Translations under genes and position numbers: made by a program
The notes under the pieces: model-generated
The model's input: only the letters and a program-made list of their open reading frames with translations
What the model was told of the DNA's origin: nothing
Databases searched by the model: none
DNA from: Halostella pelagica
GTDB taxonomy: Archaea > Halobacteriota > Halobacteria > Halobacteriales > Natronoarchaeaceae
Direction of reading: 5' to 3'
Assembly (NCBI GenBank): GCA_005954745.1
Contig: CP040678.1
Span: forward strand, 1,302,001-1,366,000
DNA: 64,000 bases
Part shown: piece by piece, positions 36,486 through 44,423 of the stretch
Position numbering within the stretch: position 1 is the first letter of the stretch
How the letters are laid out: each line of letters starts with the position of its first letter

Positions 36486-36959
36486 TTACCGACTGTCGAC
36501 GGTCTCGATCGCTCGCTGGCCCACGTCTACCACGTCCGCCTCGATCCCTTCGTCGTTCTCCGCCAACTCCGCGGCCGTGAACCACCGCCAGGCGTCGGCG
36601 GGCGCTTCACCGGGTGCCGGTGACAGATCCCGCGAGTCGGCCTCGGCGTAGTAGACGTGGTCGATGTGCTGGTGACCGACTTCGCCGTCGTGGACGTTGA
36701 CGTCGGCGAGAATGAAATGCTGCGGCCTCGGGAGCGACGTGACCGACGCCGACTCGACGTCGTCGGTGTCGGCCACGAGAGACACGTCTAGCCCGGTCTC
36801 CTCGCGGACCTCTCGCTTCGCGGAAACGTGGGGCACCTCGTCCCTGTCGACGTGGCCGCCCGGCGGGAGCCACTTGCCGAGGCGCTCGTGTTCGTGGAGC
36901 AACGTCGCGCCGTCGTCGACGACGTACACGGTCGCGGTGAAATGTCGAGTCGTCTCCAT
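36486..36959 (-). CDS. NUDIX hydrolase
   Basis: 157 residues from ATG 36959, a longer in-frame extension upstream being unlikely. The full Nudix box is present: GHVDRDE-x7-REVREETGL near residues 34-57, with all metal-binding residues. It hydrolyses a nucleoside-diphosphate-linked or similar compound. It is divergent from gatC, sharing a 138-bp gap. Substrate not evident. Confidence 0.88.
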   Translation of the reverse strand: METTRHFTATVYVVDDGATLLHEHERLGKWLPPGGHVDRDEVPHVSAKREVREETGLDVSLVADTDDVESASVTSLPRPQHFILADVNVHDGEVGHQHIDHVYYAEADSRDLSPAPGEAPADAWRWFTAAELAENDEGIEADVVDVGQRAIETVDSR

Positions 36960-37097
36960 ACGGTGGCCGAACCGCGCGGACGGCTTGTAGCCGTCGCTCT
37001 GTGGCGACGAGGAGTCGACCGGAACGGACAGACGCGACGCCCACGCGGGTCCGGGCGTATCGAAACGCTTACTCCGCGGAAGGCAGTGGCTGAGAGC

Positions 37098-37376
37098 ATG
37101 AGCGACACGCCCGTCGACCCGGACGAGGTCCGCCACGTCGCGGACCTGGCGCGGGTGGACGTAGATGACGACGACGTCGACCGCTTCACGGAGCAGTTCG
37201 CGGACATCCTCGACTACTTTGAGACGCTAGACGAGGTGCCCGAAGTCGAACGCGACGCCGACCTCGTCAACGTCATGCGACCCGACGAGGTCCGCGAGAG
37301 CCTGAGCCAGGAGGAGGCGCTCGCCAACGCCGAAGAGACCGAAGACGGCTACTTCAAGGGGCCGAACGTCTCATGA
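37098..37376 (+). CDS. gatC: Asp/Glu-tRNA amidotransferase subunit GatC
   Basis: 92 residues from ATG 37098. GatC pattern: DPDEVRHVADLARVDVDDDDV, FTEQFADILDYFETLDEVPEVE, MRPDEVRE at the C-terminal half. GatC is the small belt subunit that stabilises GatA with GatB in making Gln-tRNA or Asn-tRNA by transamidation. Its stop overlaps the gatA start by four bases. gatB is not in this window. Confidence 0.93.
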   Translation: MSDTPVDPDEVRHVADLARVDVDDDDVDRFTEQFADILDYFETLDEVPEVERDADLVNVMRPDEVRESLSQEEALANAEETEDGYFKGPNVS

Positions 37377-38644
37377 GCGATCACGGGATCTTCATCTCCG
37401 AGGAAACGATCGAGGGCGACGGCGACGGGCCGCTCGCCGACAAGACCGTCGCGGTCAAGGACAACATCTCGACGGAGGGCGTGCGTACGACCTGCGGCTC
37501 GGAGATGCTCGCGGACTACGTCCCGCCGTACGACGCCACCGTCGTCGAACGGCTGAAAGACGCCGGCGCGACCATCGTCGGCAAGGCAAACATGGACGAG
37601 TTCGGCATGGGCTCGACGACCGAAACGTCCGCCTTCGGCCCGGTCGAGAACCCCGCCGCCGAGGGCCGCGTCCCCGGCGGGTCCTCCGGCGGAAGTGCGG
37701 CGGCCGTCGCCGCCGGTGAGGCGGACCTCGCGCTCGGCTCCGACACCGGCGGCTCGGTTCGTAACCCCGCCGCGTTCTGCGGCGTCGTTGGCATCAAACC
37801 GACCTACGGCCTCGTCTCGCGGTACGGGCTCGTCGCCTACGCCAACAGCCTCGAACAGATCGGCCCGCTCGCGCCGACCGTCGAGGGTGCCGCCGAGCTG
37901 TTAGACGTGATCGCGGGAGAGGACCCGCAGGACGCGACGACCCGCGACGAGGGAACCGACAGCGACTACGCCGCTGCGGCCGACGGCGACGTCGACGGCC
38001 TCGACATCGGCGTCCCGACGAACCTGGTCGACGGAGCCGACGAGGGCGTCGTCGAGGCGTTCTGGTCCGCCATGGACGACCTGGAGGACCGCGGCGCGAC
38101 GTATCACGAAGTCGAACTCCCGTCCGTCGAACACGCCGTGGAGGCGTACTACGTCATCGCCACGTCCGAGGCCTCTTCGAACCTCGCGCGGTTCGACGGC
38201 ATCCGCTACGGCCACCGGGCCGACGCCGAGGGCAACTGGAACGAGGAGTTCGCACAGACCCGCAAGGAGGGCTTCGGCGAGGAAGTCAAGCGCCGGGTCC
38301 TGCTCGGCACGTACGCGCTCTCCGCGGGCTACCACGACAAGTACTACAAGAAGGCGCAGGACGCCCGCGCCTGGGTGAAACAGGACTTCGACGAGGCGCT
38401 CGCCGAGACGGACGTGCTCGCGAGCCCGACGATGCCTGTGCCGCCGTTCGAGCGCGGCGAGAGCCTCGACGACCCGCTCCAGATGTATCTCGCCGACGCC
38501 AACACCGTCCCGGTCAACCTCGCTGACCTGCCCGCGATCTCCGTCCCCGCGGGCGAGACCGACGGCCTCCCCGTCGGCGTCCAGTTCGTCGGGTCGGCGT
38601 TCGACGAGGAGACTATCATTCGAGCGGGAAGCGCCCTGGCCTAG
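37373..38644 (+). CDS. gatA: Asp/Glu-tRNA amidotransferase subunit GatA
   Basis: 423 residues, amidase-signature enzyme. The catalytic triad Lys-cisSer-Ser is placed as in bacterial GatA: Lys29 (AVKDNIS), Ser104 (PGGSSGGSAAAV) and Ser128 (SDTGGSVRNPAAF), with spacings 75 and 24 as in the family. It supplies ammonia from Gln to mischarged Glu-tRNA(Gln) or Asp-tRNA(Asn). Archaea use GatDE for Gln in many cases, so GatABC likely serves Asn-tRNA. It follows gatC with overlapping ATGA. Confidence 0.95.
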   Translation: MSDHGIFISEETIEGDGDGPLADKTVAVKDNISTEGVRTTCGSEMLADYVPPYDATVVERLKDAGATIVGKANMDEFGMGSTTETSAFGPVENPAAEGRVPGGSSGGSAAAVAAGEADLALGSDTGGSVRNPAAFCGVVGIKPTYGLVSRYGLVAYANSLEQIGPLAPTVEGAAELLDVIAGEDPQDATTRDEGTDSDYAAAADGDVDGLDIGVPTNLVDGADEGVVEAFWSAMDDLEDRGATYHEVELPSVEHAVEAYYVIATSEASSNLARFDGIRYGHRADAEGNWNEEFAQTRKEGFGEEVKRRVLLGTYALSAGYHDKYYKKAQDARAWVKQDFDEALAETDVLASPTMPVPPFERGESLDDPLQMYLADANTVPVNLADLPAISVPAGETDGLPVGVQFVGSAFDEETIIRAGSALA

Positions 38645-38742
38645 CGGGTTTCGGTGCACGTTTCCCCGAGACGGTGCGTCTCTTTCTCCGAGACCTGCAG
38701 GGGTAACCAAACGTTTAGTTCCTCTACGGGGTTTCTCTCCCA

Positions 38743-40581
38743 ATGGCAGGGTCTGACCCCGACGAGAGTCTCCACGACGAGGACCTCCCCGATCCCGAAG
38801 AGAGCGTCCGGGAAGCCGTCGAACGGTCGCGAAGCGGCGCTCCGGCCGCCGGACGGGTCGTTCGGGACCGCTTCTCGTCCGACGAGGTGTTTCAGCGTAT
38901 CGTCGCCGCCGCGGACGAGGAGATAACTTCAGGCAACCGCGAACTGTTCTTCAGTGGTCTGGCCGCTGGGTTCGCGATCACCGTCACCTTCCTGCTTCTC
39001 GTCTCGCTGACGGCCTCGACGGGCGGCCATCCCATCCTCAGCGCCTTGCTGTACCCGCTAGGGTTCGTCTACATCATCATCGGCGGCTATCAGCTGTACA
39101 CCGAACAGACCCTGCCGCCGGTGGCGCTGACGCTCGAACGGCTGGCGAGCATCCCGGCACTGTTGCGAAACTGGGGCGTCGTGCTGGCCGGGAACTTCAC
39201 CGGCGGCGCGTTCGGCGCGGCCGCCCTCGCCTTCGGCGGCGTGCTCTCGCCGGAGGCGGCGACCGCGGCGGCGGACATAGCCGAGAAAGGGATCGCGACG
39301 GGATGGTGGCCCCTCTTCTCGAAGGCCGCCTTCGCAGGCCTGATCGTCGCCGGCGTCGTCTGGGTGGAGTACGCCGCCCGCGACACCATCTCGCGCCTCG
39401 TCGTGGTGTACATCGCATTCCTGTCGATCCCGCTCGGCGGACTCTTTCACTCGGTCGTTTCGTTCACCGAGATGGCGTATCTGGTGTTTCTCGGCGATCT
39501 TGCCCTTCTCGTCGGCCTGACGGAGTTCGTCCTGCCGGTGTTGCTCGGTAACACGCTCGGCGGCGTCGTCCTCGTGACCGCCGTCAACTACTTCCAGACG
39601 ACCGAGGAGCGCATCGATTCCGCCCGCTTCCACGGCGCGGACCGGCAGCTCTCGGTCAACGAGTGGCTGTTCGGCGGCCTCGCCGGGAAGTCGTACGTCC
39701 CGCTGGTCGACACCGTCGAGGAGACCCCGGCCGACGACGGGCCGTACCGCGTCGTGGTGCCGATATCGAACCCGCGGACGGAAGCCGGTGTGGTGGACCT
39801 CGCCTGCAAACTCGCCGGAGACAAGGAAGACGCCGTCGTCCACGCCGTCCACGTCGTCCAGAAACCGCAGCGGACGTCTCGATTCAGCGGCCAACAGAGC
39901 GAACGGATAGTCGCCGAGTCCGAGGCTCTGATGGAACGTGTCCACGATCAGGTCGGCGACCACGGCGTCGACTGCGTGACTTCGACCGTCGTCTCGCACC
40001 GCTCGTTCGAGGAGGTGTTCCACATCGCCGAGCGCGACCGCGCCGACCTCGTCGTGATGGGGTGGGGCGACGACAGGCTGTGGGACGCCGCCCGCGCGGA
40101 GCGGCCGCTCAGCGAACTCACGAACCGTCTTCCCTGTGATTTCCTCGTCATCAGAGACACCGACGTCGACACGTCGCGGATCCTCGTTCCGACGGTGGAC
40201 GACCCCAACTCCGACCTGAGTGCCGATGTCGCACGGACGCTCCGGTCGGCCGACGGGTCCGCGATCACGCTCATGCACGCCGTCGACGGCCCCGACGAGC
40301 GCGAGGCCGGCGAGAAGTTCCTCGCGGACTGGGCCGCGGACCACGGTCTCAGCGACGCCGTCCTCACGGTCGACGATTCCGGAAACGTCGAGGAAGCGAT
40401 CGCCCGCGAAGCCGAGGACCACACGCTAATGCTGATCGGCGCGACGGAGCGCGGCCTGCTCTCCCGTCTCGTTCGCGGGTCGTTACATTTCGACGTTCTC
40501 GAAGAAGTCGACTGCTCGGTGATGCTCGTCGAGCGACCGACCGACCGGAGCATCGTCGAGCGACTGTTCGGTCGGCGGTAA
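38743..40581 (+). CDS. FNT-type channel fused to two UspA domains
   Basis: 612 residues. A formate/nitrite-transporter-like region spans about 40-300 with six membrane spans, recognised from LSALLYPLGFVYIIIGGYQLYTEQT, NWGVVLAGNFTGG and the GNTLGGVVLVTAVNYFQ segment. The C-terminal half contains two universal-stress (UspA) domains, about 325-470 (PYRVVVPISNPRTE...) and 472-600 (RILVPTVDDPNSDL... ending LIGATERGLLSRLVRGSLHFDVLEEVDCSVMLVER). In FNT the channel is ~280 residues, so the fusion brings ATP-binding regulatory modules to the channel. It may gate formate, nitrite or hydrosulfide flow by cell energy state. Confidence 0.88.
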   Translation: MAGSDPDESLHDEDLPDPEESVREAVERSRSGAPAAGRVVRDRFSSDEVFQRIVAAADEEITSGNRELFFSGLAAGFAITVTFLLLVSLTASTGGHPILSALLYPLGFVYIIIGGYQLYTEQTLPPVALTLERLASIPALLRNWGVVLAGNFTGGAFGAAALAFGGVLSPEAATAAADIAEKGIATGWWPLFSKAAFAGLIVAGVVWVEYAARDTISRLVVVYIAFLSIPLGGLFHSVVSFTEMAYLVFLGDLALLVGLTEFVLPVLLGNTLGGVVLVTAVNYFQTTEERIDSARFHGADRQLSVNEWLFGGLAGKSYVPLVDTVEETPADDGPYRVVVPISNPRTEAGVVDLACKLAGDKEDAVVHAVHVVQKPQRTSRFSGQQSERIVAESEALMERVHDQVGDHGVDCVTSTVVSHRSFEEVFHIAERDRADLVVMGWGDDRLWDAARAERPLSELTNRLPCDFLVIRDTDVDTSRILVPTVDDPNSDLSADVARTLRSADGSAITLMHAVDGPDEREAGEKFLADWAADHGLSDAVLTVDDSGNVEEAIAREAEDHTLMLIGATERGLLSRLVRGSLHFDVLEEVDCSVMLVERPTDRSIVERLFGRR

Positions 40582-40599
40582 CGAGCGTTCGGGAGAGAA

Positions 40600-40779
40600 T
40601 CAGGCGCTGCGGCGTCGCCGGCGAATCTTCCGCACCGCGATTACCACGGCTCCGGTCGCGGCGAAAGTCACCGCGGCCGCCACGGCCTTCTCCGTCATCG
40701 CGGCAAAGGGCGTCTTCGGTGGTGAGCCGTTGTCACCTGCCTCTTCGCTACTGCCGTGTTCGTCGATCCTGTTGTCCAT
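40600..40779 (-). CDS. Small single-span membrane protein (59 aa)
   Basis: 59 residues, ATG at 40779 and TGA at 40600-40602. Polar N-terminus (MDNRIDEHGSSEEAGDNGS), one hydrophobic helix of about 22 residues (AAAVTFAATGAVVIAVRK type) and an Arg-rich end (RRRRRSA). The positive-inside rule would place the C-terminus inside. No family is recognised. It lies convergent to the FNT gene. Confidence 0.5.
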   Translation of the reverse strand: MDNRIDEHGSSEEAGDNGSPPKTPFAAMTEKAVAAAVTFAATGAVVIAVRKIRRRRRSA

Positions 40780-40877
40780 ACGGAAATGAGGGGCTTGAGC
40801 GGTATAAGGGCCGCGTGCTACTCGCTACCATCTTGTGGAAAACCGCAAGCATGAGCCGGTGTTTCAGCGTCCGGACG

Positions 40878-41033
40878 CTATAATCGCCTGTCGTCTCTGA
40901 GATACAGCACCGCTATCCCCAGTGCCAGCAACAGGAAACCCCACCACATCGAATCACCGGGAAGGATCTTCAGTATCAGCGTGACGATACCCGAGGAGAG
41001 CAGGGACCAGCCGAGCGTCGTGTTGTACCCCAT
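40878..41033 (-). CDS. Small hydrophobic membrane protein (51 aa)
   Basis: 51 residues, ATG at 41033 and TAG at 40878. Two short hydrophobic segments (LGWSLLSSGIVTLILKIL and WWGFLLLALGIAVLYLR) with the charged end DDRRL. It resembles short haloarchaeal membrane hypothetical proteins (two-helix hairpin). It lies on the minus strand between the 59-aa protein and the winged-helix regulator, both on the same strand. Function unknown. Confidence 0.55.
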   Translation of the reverse strand: MGYNTTLGWSLLSSGIVTLILKILPGDSMWWGFLLLALGIAVLYLRDDRRL

Positions 41034-41121
41034 ACGCCCAATACGCCGTCGATTTCCTTAGTCGAAACCCCTGCTGGAACGCGGTCGGCGCGCACCGCGC
41101 GGTGAGACTGCGTCCCGCCGC

Positions 41122-41532
41122 TCACCGATCGGGGCGCGGCGCGGACTCGTACGTCGCTATCTTGTCGGTCTTCTCCACGGCGTCGTACGCCTCTCTGAGA
41201 GAGTCCTCCGCGCGGAGCAGTCCGTGGCGGTTGAGGAACTGCCGGCCGTCCTCCGCGATTCCGTAGAAGACGTGCGGGAGGTCCCGACTGCGTCGCTCGG
41301 ACGGGAGTTCGACCCGCTCGACGACGCCGACTTCGACGAGTGCGTCGAGATGCTCCCGGATGGTGGAGTCGCTCTTGCTCGGGTTGACGTAATCGAGTTC
41401 CTTCAGCGTGGGCAGTTGCTTGGGATGGCCCAGCACGTCCTGCAGGAGCGCGAACCTGGTCTCCTGCGTGACGACGCGCAAGCGCTCGCGCTCCCGGTCG
41501 ACCCCGCCGGTAGCCGCGTCGGGTTGGCTCAT
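41122..41532 (-). CDS. Winged-helix transcription regulator (ArsR/MarR-like)
   Basis: 136 residues from ATG 41532; an ATG at 41565 is an in-frame alternative adding 11 residues. Helix-turn-helix region about 20-75: ETRFALLQDVLGHPKQLPTLKELDYVNPSKSDSTIREHLDALVEVGVVERVELP, then the wing and a helical tail with HVFYGIAEDGRQFLNRHG. No metal ligand pattern is obvious. Strong nested palindromes at 41581-41604 upstream could be its own operator. Confidence 0.8.
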   Translation of the reverse strand: MSQPDAATGGVDRERERLRVVTQETRFALLQDVLGHPKQLPTLKELDYVNPSKSDSTIREHLDALVEVGVVERVELPSERRSRDLPHVFYGIAEDGRQFLNRHGLLRAEDSLREAYDAVEKTDKIATYESAPRPDR

Positions 41533-41580
41533 ACCTACGTATTGTTCCGTATCGGCCTTAACCATTGTGGTGAAATACGG

Positions 41581-41604
41581 TTTGGTTGTAACCAAACTGG
41601 TTAC
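41581..41604. promoter_or_regulatory. Nested palindromes upstream of the winged-helix regulator
   Basis: TTTGGTT-GT-AACCAAA (41581-41596) and GTAACCA-AAC-TGGTTAC (41588-41604) are each perfect 7-bp inverted repeats that share bases. They lie 49-72 bases before the ATG 41532 of the minus-strand regulator, suited to repressor binding. Confidence 0.5.
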
Positions 41605-41691
41605 CGTAGTGGGAACCGGTGTAGCTACCGCTTCATTCCACTTTCACTGTGTGGCGTGCGCTTATGTATCAGGTCTTCGACGCGCCGACGT

Positions 41692-42384
41692 ATGCGAGAC
41701 GACCAGCCGCCGAACGGTCCCCCCGACGACAGCGGTCGCGACGGTCACGGTTCGCCTGACCCAGCCGAATCATCGGCGGATGACGACCAGTCGTCCGCCG
41801 GCGACTCCGCCGACGAATCGCCCGCGCCGGCTCAGGTCATCGCCGACGCCGAGGACCACCGCCACGACCGCTCGCTCACCCCAGAGGAGTACGAGCAGCT
41901 CAAACACGCCGTCGCTGAACTGACGCCGATATTCACCCACGACAGTTCCTACTTCGTCCTCGGGAGCTACGGCGACCCCGAGATCCGACGCCTCCAGTTC
42001 GTCAAGGACCGACTGAACCGCCGGCGCGACACGTACGCCTTCCTCATGGTCGACGTCCGGCGCGAGTGGACGAACACATACCTCAAGTTCCGGATCCTCG
42101 CCGACTACGCCGACACCATCGTCGGCGTCGCGGAACACGACGGCGGCGGCTTCCTCGTCGAACAGGGACTGTTCGTCGCGGACGAGAAGTACTTCGAGAA
42201 AACGCACGTCTGCAAGCGCGAGTACGACGGTCTGGACGCCACCGATCTCGACACCGACGCCGACCCGGAACGCCCGTACAGTGGCATGCAGACGCCGATA
42301 TTCGAGATGCTGGACGAGTCCGGACGGCTTCACCGCTGGACGACGACGGACGACCTAGCGAAGTGCGTGGCGGAGATAGAATAA
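41692..42384 (+). CDS. Haloarchaeal conserved protein with possible Rossmann-like core
   Basis: 230 residues from ATG 41692. Residues 1-70 are a low-complexity acidic linker (Asp, Ser, Pro). The core (about 75-225) has SSYFVLGSYGDPEIRRLQFVKDRLNRR, then YAFLMVDV, FRILADYADTIVGVAEHDGGGFLVEQGLF. The pattern of a strand with GSY, a charged helix, and a late GGGFLVEQG with a Glu is reminiscent of nucleoside-deoxyribosyltransferase/TIR-like folds, but I cannot confirm it. No membrane segment. Its neighbours give no functional clue. Confidence 0.55.
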   Translation: MRDDQPPNGPPDDSGRDGHGSPDPAESSADDDQSSAGDSADESPAPAQVIADAEDHRHDRSLTPEEYEQLKHAVAELTPIFTHDSSYFVLGSYGDPEIRRLQFVKDRLNRRRDTYAFLMVDVRREWTNTYLKFRILADYADTIVGVAEHDGGGFLVEQGLFVADEKYFEKTHVCKREYDGLDATDLDTDADPERPYSGMQTPIFEMLDESGRLHRWTTTDDLAKCVAEIE

Positions 42385-42575
42385 CCGTCGTGGCCGAGAG
42401 CGCGGCGCGAGGCGGGGCGGCGAGCGCCGCGCGACCCGGGGAAGGGCAGGCCGTCGTCGAGCGGGAGATCCGCGAGTGAACGGAGCGAACGAGCGGCCTT
42501 TTTTGATCGACATGTGTTGGCCGAGCGGTGCGTGAGCAGAGCGAGCGCACCCGAGGCGAAAAACGGTAGTCGTTG
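42385..42575 (+). other. GC-rich intergenic stretch with terminator-like tract
   Basis: A run of GCGGCGCGAGGCGGGGCGGC-type sequence is followed by GTGAACGGAGCGAACGAGCGGCC and six T. The pattern is common in haloarchaeal intergenic DNA. No gene is seen. Confidence 0.4.
42499..42504 (+). terminator. Oligo-T terminator
   Basis: Six consecutive T directly after GAGCGGCC, 115 bases downstream of the stop at 42384, fits the archaeal T-tract terminator. Confidence 0.45.
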
Positions 42576-42926
42576 TTACTCCTCGTACGCGAGGTTCATG
42601 ATCCACTGCGAGAAGGCGTCGCTGTTGGCGTCGACCTCCTCCTCGCCGATGAACGGAGAGAGCATGTCGCCGGCCATCAGCAGCGAGAACTCCAGGTCGC
42701 GCGCGGTGGGCGAGATGAGGTAGGTGTTGTGCCCGTCGTAGACGGTCTCCTCTCGGTCGACGAGGCCCTGCTCTTCGAGGGAATCGGCGATGCGACTCCC
42801 CTTCCGGGATGAGACGTCGAGTTCCTTCCAGAACTCGCTCTGGTGGATGCCGCCCGTCTCGCGGACGAGTTCGAGCGCTGCGCGTTCCTCCTCGGTCAGG
42901 TCCTCTTCCCTCGCGGAGACGCTCAC
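42576..42926 (-). CDS. MarR-type winged-helix regulator
   Basis: 116 residues from GTG 42926. Winged-helix region about 8-60: EEERAALELVRETGGIHQSEFWKELDVSSRKGSRIADSLEEQGLVDREETVYDGHNTYLIS. The tail has DMLSPFIGEEEVDANSDAFSQWIMNLAYEE, a short haloarchaeal C-terminal module. The GTG start is chosen because GGAGG at 42935-42939 lies eight bases before it, and because the stop of a 13-codon upstream ORF overlaps it. Ligand unknown. Confidence 0.7.
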   Translation of the reverse strand: MSVSAREEDLTEEERAALELVRETGGIHQSEFWKELDVSSRKGSRIADSLEEQGLVDREETVYDGHNTYLISPTARDLEFSLLMAGDMLSPFIGEEEVDANSDAFSQWIMNLAYEE

Positions 42927-42964
42927 GCGGACCACCTCCGGACGTTGACGGTCGCGGCTAGCAT
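42923..42964 (-). CDS. 13-codon upstream ORF (leader) of the MarR-type gene
   Basis: ATG 42964 opens MLAATVNVRRWSA and ends in TGA at 42923-42925, which overlaps the GTG at 42924-42926. The ribosome site GGAGG for the regulator lies inside this ORF. A TATA box TTTAAA at 42993-42998 puts transcription start about five bases before the ATG, so it would be the first ORF translated. Confidence 0.45.
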   Translation of the reverse strand: MLAATVNVRRWSA

Positions 42965-42992
42965 TGTGATCACCACAACGTGTGCCAACCTG

Positions 42993-42998
42993 TTTAAA
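42993..42998 (-). promoter_or_regulatory. TATA box for the leader ORF and MarR-type gene
   Basis: TTTAAA, with start expected near 42969. The palindrome-like TTGTGGTGATCACAA at 42964-42978 sits on the start site and could be an operator. Confidence 0.5.
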
Positions 42999-43740
42999 GA
43001 TGCGCTTCGAGGTCGACCTCGCCGTAGTCCGTCTCGCAGGGTGGCCCGTCAGCAAACCAGTAGCGGGCACCCGCCTCGCCGAGGAGTATCAGCGACGAGG
43101 AACGGGTCCCGAACCCGTCTCCATGAACGCAGACGCCGTACTCGTGGTCTGACAGTACGTCCGCGGCGCGGTCAAGCCACGCCTCCGCCGTCTCGCCCGG
43201 CTTCGGAGTCAGCGCGGCCCGCACCCCGCGGGCGTTGGCGGCTTGCTCACGAGCCGCGTCGGGACGAGTCTCCGGAACGTCGAAGGCGTCGTCGGCACCG
43301 ACGTTGACGACGACGTGAACGCCCGGTTCGAGGCGCGAGAACCCCAGATGGCCGTCCCACTCGTACAGCAACGCCGCGGCATCGTCGGCGAGGACGAGAT
43401 TGAACCCGTCGAACTCGTTGTCCTCTACCTCGCGCTCGACGAAGCGGGCGGCGTCCTCGGCGGAGTCGTGTCTGAGAGCGTCGCGGACGAGCAATCCACG
43501 GGAGCGGTCCCCGGCGAGGTCGGCGTCGGTCCAGCGGTTCGTGACGGCGACCAGCAGGCCGTGTTCGTTGTAGCCGATCCACGTCCCACCGGCCTCGGCG
43601 TCGCGCGGCGCGACGACCCGGGGGTCCGATTCGACGACCGCCGGCGGTTCCGAGGGACGACCGACCAGTTCGTCGCGGTTCGCGGCCACGACGACCGGCG
43701 CGTCCGCGAAGACCCGCCAGGCGAGGGTGAGCGTACACAC
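42994..43740 (-). CDS. NRDE (TANGO2-like) family protein
   Basis: 248 residues from GTG 43740. The NRDE signature is AANRDELVGRPSEPP at residues 19-33, following the N-terminal MCTLTLAW with Cys at position 2, the likely N-terminal nucleophile-type residue. GGTWIGYNEHGLLVAVTNR and NVVNVGADD are further family features. Human TANGO2 is linked to heme or lipid trafficking; in archaea function is unknown. Its last bases overlap the TATA region of the MarR-type gene. Confidence 0.85.
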   Translation of the reverse strand: MCTLTLAWRVFADAPVVVAANRDELVGRPSEPPAVVESDPRVVAPRDAEAGGTWIGYNEHGLLVAVTNRWTDADLAGDRSRGLLVRDALRHDSAEDAARFVEREVEDNEFDGFNLVLADDAAALLYEWDGHLGFSRLEPGVHVVVNVGADDAFDVPETRPDAAREQAANARGVRAALTPKPGETAEAWLDRAADVLSDHEYGVCVHGDGFGTRSSSLILLGEAGARYWFADGPPCETDYGEVDLEAHL

Positions 43741-43781
43741 GATAGACCGTAGGCGCTGAGGCCGCTTAAATCGTCGTTCGG

Positions 43782-44384
43782 TTATCTGGGGTTGACGTCG
43801 ATCTCGACGATGTCGTCGCTGCGGTCGTGTTCGAGTTCGAGAGCGACGTTCGCCGAGAGGTCGTGGTCGGCGAACCGTTCGACGAGCCACAGCGAGAGGT
43901 CGATCCCCGCCGTGATCCCCCCGGCGGTTATCACGTCGCCGGTGTCGACAACGCGGGCTTCCTGTAGCGTTGTGAACTCCCGCAGGTCGTCGGTCGCCGT
44001 GTGATGAGTCGTCGCCGGACAGTCGTCGAGTACGCCTGCTTTGGCGAGCAACAGCGCGCCGGTACAGACGGAGGCGACCGTCGTCCCGTCCCGATACTGG
44101 CTCTCGATAACGTCCGGGAGGACACCGTCCTCGAACTCCCGCCTGACGCCGCCGTCCGAGTTCCAGCCGCCGCCGGGGACGAGGAGGAGGTCCGGGTCGT
44201 CGACGACGCCGTCGGTGATTATCTGTGTGCCGTGCCTCGCCGTAACCGTGTCGACGACTTCGCCGGTACCGTAGGAGACGTCGAACTGGCCGCCCATCTT
44301 GTCAGCCGTCGTGAACACCTCGTACGGCGCGACGGCGTCGAGTTCGTCGAAGCCATCGAACAGCAGGATCGAGACGTCGATCAT
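43782..44384 (-). CDS. DJ-1/PfpI-type glutamine-amidotransferase-like protein
   Basis: 200 residues. N-terminal VSILLFDGFDELDAVAPYEVF is typical for the isonitrile hydratase/ThiJ branch, with the Asp/Glu of the metal-like loop. The nucleophile elbow is VASVCTGALLLAKAG (Cys near residue 107) and the following ATTHH has the branch's His. VITAGGITAGIDLSLWLV closes the fold. It may act on small isonitriles or as a damage-control enzyme. It is unrelated in detail to the DJ-1/PfpI protein at 14405. Confidence 0.8.
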   Translation of the reverse strand: MIDVSILLFDGFDELDAVAPYEVFTTADKMGGQFDVSYGTGEVVDTVTARHGTQIITDGVVDDPDLLLVPGGGWNSDGGVRREFEDGVLPDVIESQYRDGTTVASVCTGALLLAKAGVLDDCPATTHHTATDDLREFTTLQEARVVDTGDVITAGGITAGIDLSLWLVERFADHDLSANVALELEHDRSDDIVEIDVNPR

Positions 44385-44423
44385 GCTCGTACAACGACCG
44401 CGACGCGTAAAACGACAGCGGGG

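Noticed and set aside
42385-42575. Small gene in the GC-rich stretch after 42384
   Set aside because: The frames give Arg/Ala-rich peptides typical of shadow reading in GC-rich intergenic sequence; no start with ribosome site.
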